Notes: generated by a model not told the origin, from the sequence alone. 64,000 bases of DNA from Flavobacterium aquariorum (GCF_003254745.1 NZ_QKXH01000007.1:186001-250000); one strand, 5' to 3'. Positions 55,536-64,000 are shown, counted from the stretch's first letter. Program-made: numbers and translations.

Positions 55536-55750
55536 ATCAAATTTTGACAGCCATACGTGTGTCAAATTGGAAGCAATTCTTGCTTTAAAATCATTTGTTT
55601 TATAGGGTAATTGAATTATAGTTTATTTCTATGGTTTTGTTATTCTAAAGCCAATTAAATTCAAAATTATTTAAACTTAAAACAAAACGGCAATTACTAA
55701 ATCGAATCTTTCGATGAAGTTAATTTCCCGTTTATTAAAATCAAAAAAAA

Positions 55751-56368
55751 ATGAAAAATTTAATTATCATATTAAGTGCATTTTTTGCATTTAATACAGT
55801 AGCATCAGCACAGAATGTAACAAAAAAAGAGGATCAAAAAACAATTTACGTTTGCCCTATGCATCCTGACGAGACAAATTTAAGTTCTGGTAAATGCCCA
55901 AAATGTGGAATGGATTTGGTAAAAACTACCGAAAAAATTGATACACATGCTCTCAAAGGTAGTCAACCTATGACTAAAACGGTAACAAAATATGTTTGTC
56001 CAATGGATGGCACAACTTCTGATAAACCGGGTAAATGTTCCAAATGTGCAATGGCAATGGTCAAAACTACTGAGAAAATTGATTTGTACCCGCTAAAAGG
56101 AAGTCAGCCTACTAGTAAAACTGTGACAAAATATGTTTGCTCAACGGACGGTACTGTTTCTGATAAACCAGGTAAATGTTCTAAATGTGGAATGGATATG
56201 GTAAAAGTCACTGAAAAAGTTAATTTACACCCGTTAAAAGGAAGTCAGCCTACCAGTAAAATTGTAGTAAAATACGTTTGTCCAATGGATGGTTCTACTT
56301 CTGATAAACCGGGGAAATGCCCTAAATGCGGTATGGAAATGAAGCAAAATGAAGATCATAAAAACTAA
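55751..56368 (+). CDS. Periplasmic protein with four heavy-metal-binding (HMBD) repeats
   Basis: 205 residues. Signal peptide MKNLIIILSAFFAFNTVASA, then four copies of the YVCPM...GKCPKCGM heavy-metal-binding motif starting at about 33, 81, 128 and 175, spaced 47-48 residues by KTTEKID..LKGSQP linkers. Copies 1 and 4 keep all key residues; copy 2 has CAM for CGM and copy 3 has CST for CPM. The same motif is on the CusB adaptors downstream. A metal donor or buffer for the efflux pump is likely. Confidence 0.87.
   Translation: MKNLIIILSAFFAFNTVASAQNVTKKEDQKTIYVCPMHPDETNLSSGKCPKCGMDLVKTTEKIDTHALKGSQPMTKTVTKYVCPMDGTTSDKPGKCSKCAMAMVKTTEKIDLYPLKGSQPTSKTVTKYVCSTDGTVSDKPGKCSKCGMDMVKVTEKVNLHPLKGSQPTSKIVVKYVCPMDGSTSDKPGKCPKCGMEMKQNEDHKN
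55991..56350 (+). repeat. Tandem 141-base coding repeats in the HMBD gene
   Basis: Three units start at 55991, 56132 and 56273, in register and clearly similar in DNA as well as protein, the last one cut short. This points to tandem duplication within the gene; the first unit (from 55847) is more diverged. Confidence 0.75.
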
Positions 56369-56399
56369 TCCGATCTGTCAATAACATAAAAATTTAAAA

Positions 56400-56972
56400 A
56401 TGAAAAAAATAATTCTTTCAGTAGTAGCAATAACAATCATAATGGTTTCTTGTAACCAAAAAAATAAACAAGAAGAAACAGTTAATTCAGAAATAAATAA
56501 ACCTGAACCTGAAACTACAACTGTAAAAGTCAACCCAAATTCTTTTTCCATTAAAGAAATTGTAACCGATTATTTGTCTTTAAAAAATGCATTGACTAAA
56601 GATGATTCTAATGCTTCTGCCGATGCTGGAAAAGCAATGGTTGAAACATTGGAGAAAATTGATATGAAAAAATTGTCCGGTGAACAGATGAAAATTTATA
56701 TGGATATTGCTGATGATCTTAAAGAACACGCGGAACATATAGGTGATAATGGAGGAAATATTGCGCATCAAAGAGAACATTTTGTTTTAATGAGCAAAGA
56801 TATCAACGATTTGATAAAGACCTTTGGAACAGAACAAAAACTATATCAAGACTTTTGTCCAATGGCTGATGAAGGTAAAGGTGCTATATGGATTAGCGAG
56901 CTGAAAGATATCAAAAACCCATATTTTGGTTCTGAAATGCTTACTTGTGGTTCAGTGAGAAAAGAATTTTAA
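56400..56972 (+). CDS. DUF3347-domain lipoprotein
   Basis: 190 residues. Lipoprotein signal MKKIILSVVAITIIMVSCNQ, then a helical DUF3347 domain (KEIVTDYLSLKNALTKDD, HREHFVLMSKDINDL) and a Cys/Met end (FCPMADEGKGAIW, MLTCGSVRKEF). The domain is often found in or near CusB-type adaptors and is taken to bind copper or other soft metals. It lies between the HMBD protein and cusA. The following 85 bases hold only a 26-codon frame (56974-57054), which looks like debris. Confidence 0.85.
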   Translation: MKKIILSVVAITIIMVSCNQKNKQEETVNSEINKPEPETTTVKVNPNSFSIKEIVTDYLSLKNALTKDDSNASADAGKAMVETLEKIDMKKLSGEQMKIYMDIADDLKEHAEHIGDNGGNIAHQREHFVLMSKDINDLIKTFGTEQKLYQDFCPMADEGKGAIWISELKDIKNPYFGSEMLTCGSVRKEF

Positions 56973-57059
56973 GATGAAAAAAATCTTCAAAAAGATGTTT
57001 TTTATTGAGTTCATTGACGCACAGACAATCGTTAGCATTTCACCTAAATACTAAACATT

Positions 57060-58349
57060 ATGGTAGAAAAATTAGTATCATTTTCATTAAAAAACAGATT
57101 CGTAGTCTTGCTCGTTTCGGTCTGCTTATTTACTTGGGGTGTTTATAGTGTGCAACAAAATCCTATAGACGCTATTCCCGATTTGTCCGAAAATCAAGTA
57201 ATTGTATTTACGGAATGGATGGGAAGAAGTCCACAGGTTATTGAAGCACAGGTAACTTATCCTTTGGTATCCAATCTTCAGGGAATTCCAAAAGTGAAAA
57301 ACATTCGTGGTGCTTCTATGTTTGGAATGAGTTTCGTCTATATTGTTTTTGAGGACAATGTTGATATTTATTGGGCAAGAACCAGAGTTTTGGAACGACT
57401 GAATTATGCTCAACGGCTTTTACCTCAAAATGTAGTTCCAACTCTAGGACCTGACGGCACGGGGGTTGGCCATGTTTTTTGGTATCATTTAGATGCAAAT
57501 GGTATGGATTTGGGTGAGCAAAGAGCCTTGCAAGATTGGTATGTGAAATTTGCCTTGCAAACTGTTCCGGGAGTTGCAGAAGTAGCTTCTTTTGGAGGTT
57601 TTGAAAAGCAATACCAATTGGTTTTAGATCCTTTGAAAATGCAATATTATAAAGTCAGTATGATGGAAGTGATGAACGCCGTCAAAGCCAACAATAACGA
57701 CGTTGGAGGGCGAAAATTTGAAATGAGTGATATGTCATACATCATAAGGGGTTTGGGATATATAAAAAACATAAAGGATGTTGAAGAGATTGCCATCAAG
57801 AATTACAATTCCATTCCGGTTCGCGTAAAGGACATTGGTTCCATCCAAATGGGGGGTGATTTGCGTTTGGGTATTTTTGATGAAGATGGCAAAGGTGAAG
57901 TAGTTGGTGGTATTGTAGTAATGCGATACGGAGAAAATGCCGATAAAGTGATAAAAGCAGTTAAAACCAAAATGAAAGAAGTGGAGAAAGGATTGCCTGA
58001 GGGAGTGACTTTTAAAACTTCTTATGACAGAAGCGAATTAATAGAAAAAGCCATCACTTCAGTAAAAGGTACGCTAATGGAAGAAATGATTGCCGTTTCG
58101 ATAGTGGTATTACTTTTTCTGTTTCATTGGCGAAGTGCTTTAATTATTTTGATCCAAATACCAATATCTGTGGCAGTTGCCTTTATTTTTCTGCAGGCTT
58201 TTGGAATATCTTCAAATATTATGTCACTGACGGGAATCGCTTTGGCGATTGGTGTTTTGGTTGATGATGGAATTGTGATGGTGGAGAATGCATATAGGAC
58301 AATTTCGGAGAAACAGGAAGAAATGGATAATAACCAACACCCTATTTAA
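57060..58349 (+). CDS. cusA: CusA-type RND metal pump, N-terminal half (split gene)
   Basis: 429 residues: TM1, first porter domain (NPIDAIPDLSENQVIVFTE, GHVFWYHLDANG) and TM2-TM4 ending GIALAIGVLVDDGIVMVENA. The frame ends with ...EEMDNNQHPI and TAA at 58347-58349. The protein goes on in the +1 frame from about 58330 (NTLFKMKEKL), so a one-base loss or frameshift has split one gene of about 1075 residues. The break falls in the cytoplasmic loop after TM4, and an ATG follows one base after the stop, so the two halves might still be made and pair. Confidence 0.88.
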   Translation: MVEKLVSFSLKNRFVVLLVSVCLFTWGVYSVQQNPIDAIPDLSENQVIVFTEWMGRSPQVIEAQVTYPLVSNLQGIPKVKNIRGASMFGMSFVYIVFEDNVDIYWARTRVLERLNYAQRLLPQNVVPTLGPDGTGVGHVFWYHLDANGMDLGEQRALQDWYVKFALQTVPGVAEVASFGGFEKQYQLVLDPLKMQYYKVSMMEVMNAVKANNNDVGGRKFEMSDMSYIIRGLGYIKNIKDVEEIAIKNYNSIPVRVKDIGSIQMGGDLRLGIFDEDGKGEVVGGIVVMRYGENADKVIKAVKTKMKEVEKGLPEGVTFKTSYDRSELIEKAITSVKGTLMEEMIAVSIVVLLFLFHWRSALIILIQIPISVAVAFIFLQAFGISSNIMSLTGIALAIGVLVDDGIVMVENAYRTISEKQEEMDNNQHPI

Positions 58350-58350
58350 A

Positions 58351-60288
58351 ATGAAAGAAAAACTCAAAAATATATTCAAAAAAGAAAACGACCCGTTGAC
58401 TTCGGAGGAGAAATTAAAATTAATTGAAGCCTCTTCCAAATTGGTTGGACCGGGTGTATTTTATTCGACTATAATAGTAATAGCTTCTTTTTTACCTGTA
58501 TTCCTGCTTACGGGAATGGAGGGTAAATTGTTTAGCCCATTAGCTTGGACAAAATCGTTTATACTAATTGTGGATGCTTTTTTTGCGATTACACTTACTC
58601 CTGTTCTGATTAGTTTTTTACTCAAAGGCAAACTTCGAACAGAGAACAAAAATCCAATAAACAGAAAATTAGAAAGCATTTACACACCGATTTTGACCCT
58701 TTGTTTAAAATGGAGAAAAACAGTTTTAGCGGCCAATATTGTGGCATTGTTAATAGGTGTATTAATGTTTACTCGTTTGGGATCCGAATTTATGCCTCCG
58801 CTCGACGAAGGTTCGATTTTGTTTATGCCTGTAACTTTGCCAGACGTTTCCAATTCTGAAGTGAAACGAATTTTGCAGGTTCAGGACCGATTGATAAAAT
58901 CAATTCCAGAAGTGGCCCATGTTTTAGGAAAAGCTGGCAGAGCCAATACTGCAACAGATAACAGTCCCATAAGCATGATTGAAACCATTGTTTTGCTAAA
59001 ACCACACAGCGAATGGAGAAACGGTAAAACGAAAGCGGATATCATAAATGAAATCAACAACAAATTGCAAATACCGGGTGTTACTAATGGCTTCACACAA
59101 CCTATTATCAATCGTATCAATATGCTTTCAACGGGTATCAGAACTGATGTGGGAATAAAAATATACGGTGAAAGTTTGGACACCATTAATGCTTTATCAC
59201 AAAAAATAAAAATGGCATTAGAAGGAACTTCGGGAGTAAAAGATTTGTACGCCGAACCCATTACGGGTGGAAAATACATTGATATTGTGCCCAAAAGAGA
59301 AGTCATTGGGCGATATGGACTATCTATTGATGATATTAATAACGTGGTGGAAGCTTCTATTGGTGGAATGAAACTCACCACAACCATCGAAGGAAGGCAG
59401 CGTTTTTCGGTTAATGCACGATATGCTCAAGAATACCGAAATAGCATTGAAGCCTTGAAAAAACTACTGGTACAAACGATGGAATTTGGTCCCATTCCAT
59501 TAGAAAGTGTTGCCGATGTAAAAATAAGCGATGGTCCACCAATGATAAACAGCGAAAATGCAATGCTACGAGGTAGTGTATTGTTTAATGTTCGTGACCG
59601 AGATTTAGGAAGTACGGTCAAAGAAGCGCAGGCAAAACTGAATGAAATGATGACAAAAATGCCCAAAGGCTACTATGTGGAATGGAGTGGTCAATGGGAA
59701 AATCAAATCAGAGCCAACAAAACGCTGGGCATAATTCTGCCAATTGTTGTCGTGATTATTTTTCTCATTTTGTATTTCACGTATCGTTCCATGAAAGAGG
59801 CTTTGATTACAATGATAACCGTTCCGTTTGCGTTGATAGGAGGTGTTTTCATGGTCTATTTTTATGGAATCAATTTGTCGGTTGCTGTTGCTGTAGGCTT
59901 TATTGCTTTATTTGGTTTGGCTATAGAAACGGCAATGCTGATTACTATTTATTTGAATGAAGCTATGAATAAAATGGTCATTAAGCACGGTAATAGTTCT
60001 GAAGCAATTACTGAATCGATATTGAGAGAATATATTATTGAAGGTTCTGCCAAACGATTGCGCCCAAAATTGATGACTGTTTCTGTTTCATTATTTGGTC
60101 TGATTCCTATTCTTTGGGCAACGGGAACAGGTGCCGATGTGATGCTCCCAATCACTGTTCCGCTCATAGGAGGAACAATTACTTCAACGATTTATGTATT
60201 ATTAGTAACCCCGGTTGTTTTTGAAATGGTGAAACTTCACGAATTAAGAACAAAAGGAAAAATTAGTCTCATAGATGCAAAACATTAA
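58351..60288 (+). CDS. cusA: CusA-type RND metal pump, C-terminal half (split gene)
   Basis: 645 residues from the ATG one base after the upstream stop; the frame is open from 58288. It begins in the TM4-TM5 loop (MKEKLKNIFKKENDP), then VGPGVFYSTIIVIASFLPVFL and LTGMEGKLFSPLA (TM5-6), the second porter domain (GSEFMPPLDEGSILFMPVT), a run with AKIS and SGQWENQ..., and TM8-12 with GLAIETAMLITIYLNEA. With the first half it would make a complete pump. Homology is sure; whether it works split is not known. Confidence 0.88.
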   Translation: MKEKLKNIFKKENDPLTSEEKLKLIEASSKLVGPGVFYSTIIVIASFLPVFLLTGMEGKLFSPLAWTKSFILIVDAFFAITLTPVLISFLLKGKLRTENKNPINRKLESIYTPILTLCLKWRKTVLAANIVALLIGVLMFTRLGSEFMPPLDEGSILFMPVTLPDVSNSEVKRILQVQDRLIKSIPEVAHVLGKAGRANTATDNSPISMIETIVLLKPHSEWRNGKTKADIINEINNKLQIPGVTNGFTQPIINRINMLSTGIRTDVGIKIYGESLDTINALSQKIKMALEGTSGVKDLYAEPITGGKYIDIVPKREVIGRYGLSIDDINNVVEASIGGMKLTTTIEGRQRFSVNARYAQEYRNSIEALKKLLVQTMEFGPIPLESVADVKISDGPPMINSENAMLRGSVLFNVRDRDLGSTVKEAQAKLNEMMTKMPKGYYVEWSGQWENQIRANKTLGIILPIVVVIIFLILYFTYRSMKEALITMITVPFALIGGVFMVYFYGINLSVAVAVGFIALFGLAIETAMLITIYLNEAMNKMVIKHGNSSEAITESILREYIIEGSAKRLRPKLMTVSVSLFGLIPILWATGTGADVMLPITVPLIGGTITSTIYVLLVTPVVFEMVKLHELRTKGKISLIDAKH

Positions 60289-61681
60289 ATATTATCTAGA
60301 AGTCGTAAGTGAAAAATCGAAAGGAGAAAGTCGAAAGTCACAAGTCGCTAGTTCTAAAGTTTCGAAACTATTTAGTTGTTTCATTTCTCTTTTTTACTTA
60401 AAAGATGAAAAGAATTATACTCAAAAATTCGATAGATTTTGGACTTTAAGACTTTTGACTTTTGCACTTTTGACTTTTTTAAATGGTAATGCCCAAACAC
60501 TTACGTTGGACAATGTTTTGAGTACAATCAAAGCAAATAATCCACAATTAAAAATGTATGATGCCGACATTCAAAGTATGGATGCTTCGGCGAAAGGCGC
60601 CAGAAGTTGGATGGCACCGCTGGTAGAAACAGGTTTCTTTATGACTCCGTATAATTCCAATTTATGGAAAGCTGATGAAATGGGGTCGGGAATGGGGAAT
60701 TATATGATAGGTGTTACCCAAATGATTCCGAATGTCTCTAAGTTAAATGCTAATGAAAATTTGATGAAAGCAATGTCTTCAGTCGAAAACGAAAATAAAA
60801 ATTTCACTTTGAATCGATTAAATGCATTGGCCAAAACCTATTATTATGAATGGATAATCATTAAGAAAAAGACAAAAATAGCCCAAGATAATCTTCAGCT
60901 TTTGGAGTATATGATAAAAAGTATGGAAATACGCTATCAATACAATATGGATAAATTGCCGTCTTATTATAAGGCCAAATCCCAATATGCGACTTTGCAG
61001 AGTATGATTGTGATGTTGGAAAATGATGCGTCTCAGCGAAAATATATGCTTAACACCTTAATGGCTCGTGATAAAAACGTGGATTTTGAAATTGATTCCA
61101 ATTATCAAATTAAGGATTTCAATTTCCTTGAAGCCGATTTGTCTTCCTATATCAATAACCGTAGTGATATCAAAGCTATTGATAAAACGAAGGAAATCAA
61201 TAACTACAAAATTGAGGTCGAAAAAGTCGCAACGAGGCCGGAATTCGGCGTAAAATACGATCATATGTTTGCTTTTGGCAACCAGCCACAACAATTTTCA
61301 TTGATGGGAATGATGACTATTCCGGTGTCTTGGTCAACCAAAATGAATAAAGCGAATATGGAAAGCTATCGCATCAAAAACGAAAGCTTGGACTGGCAAA
61401 AACAAATGATAGCCAACGAAGCAAGCGGAATGATAAAAGGAATGAATGCGGAGTTTTTGAACCTGAAAAAGCAATACCAAATTACACAGGACAACATTCT
61501 TCCGGCTTTAAAACGAAACTATGATACTGCCATTTTAGCTTGGCAAAACAACACCGGAGATTTATTTGTTGCACTAGAAGCTTGGGAAGCGATGAACATG
61601 ACTCAAATTGATGCCTTGGATAAATTGAAATCGATTTTAACGGCGCAGGTAGAAATCGAAAAACAACTTGAAATTAATTAG
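60275..61681 (+). CDS. TolC-family outer-membrane factor with repeat-derived N-terminus
   Basis: 468 residues from ATG 60275, overlapping the end of cusA by 14 bases. Residues ~80-468 are a TolC-like helical channel protein (LTLDNVLSTIKANNPQLKMY, long helices, one OEP half after the other). The first ~75 residues are odd: the basic part and the hydrophobic core LRLLTFALLTFL come from degenerate AAAGTC / GACTTT repeats, and the signal cut is likely at GNAQ. No later Met fits as a start. It is the exit duct for the CusAB pump. Confidence 0.9.
   Translation: MQNIKYYLEVVSEKSKGESRKSQVASSKVSKLFSCFISLFYLKDEKNYTQKFDRFWTLRLLTFALLTFLNGNAQTLTLDNVLSTIKANNPQLKMYDADIQSMDASAKGARSWMAPLVETGFFMTPYNSNLWKADEMGSGMGNYMIGVTQMIPNVSKLNANENLMKAMSSVENENKNFTLNRLNALAKTYYYEWIIIKKKTKIAQDNLQLLEYMIKSMEIRYQYNMDKLPSYYKAKSQYATLQSMIVMLENDASQRKYMLNTLMARDKNVDFEIDSNYQIKDFNFLEADLSSYINNRSDIKAIDKTKEINNYKIEVEKVATRPEFGVKYDHMFAFGNQPQQFSLMGMMTIPVSWSTKMNKANMESYRIKNESLDWQKQMIANEASGMIKGMNAEFLNLKKQYQITQDNILPALKRNYDTAILAWQNNTGDLFVALEAWEAMNMTQIDALDKLKSILTAQVEIEKQLEIN
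60312..60360 (+). repeat. AAAGTC-type degenerate repeat inside the tolC gene
   Basis: Words such as AAAGTCGAAAGTCACAAGTC and GCTAGTTCTAAAGT. A complementary GACTTT repeat lies at 60441-60480, so the two could pair as a long imperfect hairpin. Confidence 0.6.
60441..60480 (+). repeat. GACTTT-type degenerate repeat coding the signal-peptide core
   Basis: Words GGACTTTAAGACTTTTGA, CTTTTGCACTTTTGACTTTT. It encodes residues 56-69 (TLRLLTFALLTFL), the hydrophobic part of the export signal. Confidence 0.65.
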
Positions 61682-61683
61682 TT

Positions 61684-62931
61684 ATGAGTAAGTATGTAAA
61701 GTATAGTTTGATATGTACCGCAATTGCTATTATTGGTTTTGTGATCTATTTTTTTGCTGTAAAATCTGATAATCATGCGGAAATGGAACATCAAAATGAG
61801 GTTTACACTTGTTCGATGCATCCGCAAATCATAAAAGATAAACCGGGTAGTTGTCCTATTTGCGGAATGACTTTAGTAAAAAAAGTAACTGATGACCATT
61901 CCGAAATAAATGATTCTGTTGATGATCTTTTGAAACCTACCGATAAATTTGTTTTGGGTAAATATCAAACCATTACTGTAAAAGACACGCTTATCAGCAG
62001 TGAAATTAGTTTGCCTGGAACTGTCGTTTATGACCCAAATTCATCTGTGAATATTTCGGCGAGAATAAGTGGTCGAATTGAAAAAATGCACGTCAATTAT
62101 AAATATCAAAAAGTCGTAAAAGGCCAAAAAATATTTGAAATATACAGTCCTGAATTATTGACCGAACAGCAAAATTTGATCTATTTGATTTCCAATGACA
62201 GTCAGAATACATCGATTATTAATTCGGCAAAACAGAAATTATTACTCTATGGAATGACAAATAATCAGATAAATGAATTGGCTTCCTCCAAGAAAGTGAA
62301 TCCATTGATTGATATTTATAGTCCTGCTAACGGAATCATTATAGGAACAGAAAAGATGACTACTTCAAGTATATCTCCAATGTCGAATGCAAGTATCAAT
62401 ACAGAAACATTGGACGTAAAAGAAGGAAGTTATGTTAAAAAAGGAGAAGTTATTTTTAAGTTGATGAATACCAATAGAGTATGGGGCGTTTTCAATGTTT
62501 TACAAGGATACAACAGCCTTATCAAAATCAATCAATCTATCGATATTACTTCTGAATTGGATGAAAAGAATAGGATTTACGCAAAAATAAATTTTGTGGA
62601 AACACAATTAAATTCAACCGATAAAACCAATAAAATTCGAGTGTATATGGATAATGAAAAGTATAAATTACCCATAGGTGTAAGATTGCAAGGCATTGTA
62701 CAATTAAATTCAACAAAGGGGATTTGGTTACAAAAACAGGCTTTGGTTAGCTTGGGTGAAAAAAAAATAGTTTTTGTAAAAATGGACGGTGGCTTCAAAG
62801 CTAAAGGAATACAAACCGGCATTGAAATGGGGGATTATATCCAAATTATTGGAGGTGTTTCTGAGGGGGATACAATTGCTAAAAATGCCCAATATTTAAT
62901 AGATAGCGAAAGTTTTATTAAAACCGAATAA
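61684..62931 (+). CDS. cusB: CusB-like periplasmic adaptor with HMBD
   Basis: 415 residues. One N-terminal membrane helix (8-27), then the metal-binding motif YTCSMHPQIIKDKPGSCPIC (from Tyr41), then adaptor domains (SARISGRIEKMHVNYK lipoyl part, an alpha hairpin, VSEGDTIAKNAQYL). The HMBD can hand Cu or Ag to CusA. It starts 2 bases after tolC, in the usual A-C-B order. A second adaptor follows directly. Confidence 0.92.
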   Translation: MSKYVKYSLICTAIAIIGFVIYFFAVKSDNHAEMEHQNEVYTCSMHPQIIKDKPGSCPICGMTLVKKVTDDHSEINDSVDDLLKPTDKFVLGKYQTITVKDTLISSEISLPGTVVYDPNSSVNISARISGRIEKMHVNYKYQKVVKGQKIFEIYSPELLTEQQNLIYLISNDSQNTSIINSAKQKLLLYGMTNNQINELASSKKVNPLIDIYSPANGIIIGTEKMTTSSISPMSNASINTETLDVKEGSYVKKGEVIFKLMNTNRVWGVFNVLQGYNSLIKINQSIDITSELDEKNRIYAKINFVETQLNSTDKTNKIRVYMDNEKYKLPIGVRLQGIVQLNSTKGIWLQKQALVSLGEKKIVFVKMDGGFKAKGIQTGIEMGDYIQIIGGVSEGDTIAKNAQYLIDSESFIKTE

Positions 62932-62972
62932 AGATTAAATACAAAGTATTCACGAATACAATTAAAATAAAA

Positions 62973-64000
62973 ATGATGGGTAAGACATTAAAAATAAAAG
63001 CTTTACTATTGATACTGTTTACGGTAATGCTAGCCTGTAATTCCAAGAGTTCACAGCCGACAACTCGCGACTCACAACTCACAACTTTCTATACTTGCTC
63101 GATGGATCCTCAGATAAAAGAAGATAAGCCGGGTAAATGTCCCATTTGTCATATGCATTTAACCCCAGTAAAACAGGATAGTTCCGATCCAAACGAAATA
63201 AGTTTGAGTAAACAGCAAATCCGATTGGGCAATATTAGTACTCAGTCGATTGCAGCATCCCAAAGCAGTTTAAAACAAAGTTATATTGGGACTTTGACAA
63301 TCAATCAAGAGAAAATCAATTCGGTTTCATCAAGAGCGATGGGGCGAATTGAAAAATTGTTTTTCAAGTCTGTTGGAGATTACGTTGCCAAAAACCAAGC
63401 CGTTTATGAATTGTACAGTGAGGATATCGCCATAGCCAAACAGGATTATTTGACAGCGCATAAGCAGCTGTCTATGCCAGGAGATTTTGGAAAAAACGCA
63501 AAAAATATGCTAGCCAGCGCGACGCAAAAACTTCTTTTTTACGGTCTTACCAATGCCCAAATTGAAAGCATTAAAACCAATAAAGATATTTCTCCAAAAA
63601 CAGTTTTTTACAGCACTTATAGCGGAACAGTTTCAGAAATTATTGGCACCGAAGGAAGTTATGTGATGGAAGGAGGAGGCATAATAAAATTAGCTGATTT
63701 AAAAAGTCTTTGGTTGGAAACACAAGTAAACGTAAATTATGCCAAAACCGTAAAAAATGGTCAAAAAGCCAGTGTTACTTTTAATGATTTCCCAGATAAA
63801 AAAATTAATACGCAAGTTGCCTTTATCAATCCCGAAATCAATCCCGATACTCGATTGCTGTTGATCCGAATGGAAATACCGAATCAGGATTTGCAACTAA
63901 AACCAGGAATGCAGGCTGTTGTCAAATTAATCCAATCCAATGCAAAAGGAATTTTTCTTCCGATTGATGCCGTAATCCAGGACGAAAACGCTTCCTATAT
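62973..64000 (+). CDS. Second CusB-like adaptor with HMBD, cut by window end
   Basis: About 342 residues seen, no stop before the edge. Lipoprotein signal ending MLACNS (Cys22), a short repeat-derived linker, HMBD YTCSMDPQIKEDKPG then KCPICHMHL (a Met-His change in CGM), and adaptor parts (SRAMGRIEKLFFKSVGDYVA, GTVSEIIGTEGSYVMEG). Start at ATG 62973 or the next ATG (62976). It may partner the same or another CusA beyond the edge. Confidence 0.88.
   Translation, partial: MMGKTLKIKALLLILFTVMLACNSKSSQPTTRDSQLTTFYTCSMDPQIKEDKPGKCPICHMHLTPVKQDSSDPNEISLSKQQIRLGNISTQSIAASQSSLKQSYIGTLTINQEKINSVSSRAMGRIEKLFFKSVGDYVAKNQAVYELYSEDIAIAKQDYLTAHKQLSMPGDFGKNAKNMLASATQKLLFYGLTNAQIESIKTNKDISPKTVFYSTYSGTVSEIIGTEGSYVMEGGGIIKLADLKSLWLETQVNVNYAKTVKNGQKASVTFNDFPDKKINTQVAFINPEINPDTRLLLIRMEIPNQDLQLKPGMQAVVKLIQSNAKGIFLPIDAVIQDENASY
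63048..63087 (+). repeat. ACAACTC-type repeat inside the second adaptor gene
   Basis: Near-copies of ACAACTC / GACTCACAACTC code the short Ser/Thr/Gln linker between the lipid-anchored Cys and the HMBD. It is the same kind of short-word repeat as in tolC but with a different word. Confidence 0.55.

Noticed and set aside
55991..56350. Regular repeats as a CRISPR array
   Set aside because: They are in-frame 141-base coding units of an HMBD protein, with no short repeat-spacer pattern. No CRISPR array was seen anywhere in the window.
56974..57054. 26-codon frame between DUF3347 and cusA
   Set aside because: Too short and without features beyond a basic start; probably chance.
58881..59387. 168-codon antisense frame in the second half of cusA
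   Set aside because: A shadow of the conserved + strand frame, with no start context or motif.

Overview
The window looks like the chromosome of a Flavobacterium-type bacterium (Bacteroidota, Flavobacteriaceae). Supporting signs are the strong A+T richness, promoters of the form TTTG-N19-TAnnTTTG instead of the E. coli type, almost no Shine-Dalgarno sequences, and typical gene families: a THUMP-like methyltransferase, TamB, Bacteroidota LptD, an RND pump fused to an outer-membrane factor, and several outer-membrane and periplasmic lipoproteins. The first gene (a TPR protein) and the last (a metal-efflux adaptor) are cut by the window edges.

Region 1 (1-3635) is core: a TPR protein, an NlpC/P60 hydrolase, a thiolase, and a tRNA cluster Ser(GCT)-Pro(TGG)-Arg(TCT). 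Region 2 (about 3623-19735) is a roughly 16.1 kb integrative element in the 3' end of tRNA-Arg. It starts with a tyrosine recombinase and ends at a degenerate copy of the tRNA 3' end (13 identical bases, 27 of 35 overall), followed by a terminator. Its cargo is almost wholly anti-phage or toxin-antitoxin: a Gabija-like pair (gajA-gajB); a two-gene operon of a 2157-residue protein with a putative Cap4-like nuclease plus STAND NTPase and an overlapping 230-residue partner, resembling AVAST (Avs) systems; and a hipBA pair. Gene debris (an oxidoreductase fragment and a decayed reverse-strand reading frame) lies between and beside these modules.

Region 3 (19.8-45.7 kb) is housekeeping and envelope: a VanX-type dipeptidase, a THUMP-like methyltransferase, an AI-2E family permease, an M43 metalloprotease, DUF4159, RsmE, TsaD, TamB, PfkA, GAPDH, a BadF-type kinase, methylglyoxal synthase, RidA, LptD, a cell-wall amidase, an MCE/MlaD protein, an Fe-S oxidoreductase pair and two PAP2 phosphatases. 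pfkA-gapA and the nearby mgsA form a triose-phosphate neighbourhood (glycolysis plus the methylglyoxal bypass).

Region 4 (45.7 kb to the end) is a heavy-metal resistance block on the + strand: a Cys-rich DUF6660-like protein; a CzcA pump fused to a TolC-like factor with its CzcB adaptor; an MFS transporter; a CPC-type P1B ATPase with a His/Cys-rich tail; small Cys/His-rich exported proteins, one with four heavy-metal-binding (HMBD) repeats; DUF3347; then a second efflux set of CusA (split into two reading frames), TolC and two CusB adaptors. Short degenerate repeats lie between genes here and have entered two coding regions, in one case supplying the hydrophobic core of a signal peptide.

The best candidates for something new are the giant nuclease-STAND operon, whose start codon is buried in a 13-bp inverted repeat; the Walker A change in GajA; the stop-restart split of cusA; and the repeat-derived signal peptide. 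All functional calls rest on reading motifs by eye; no database search was run.
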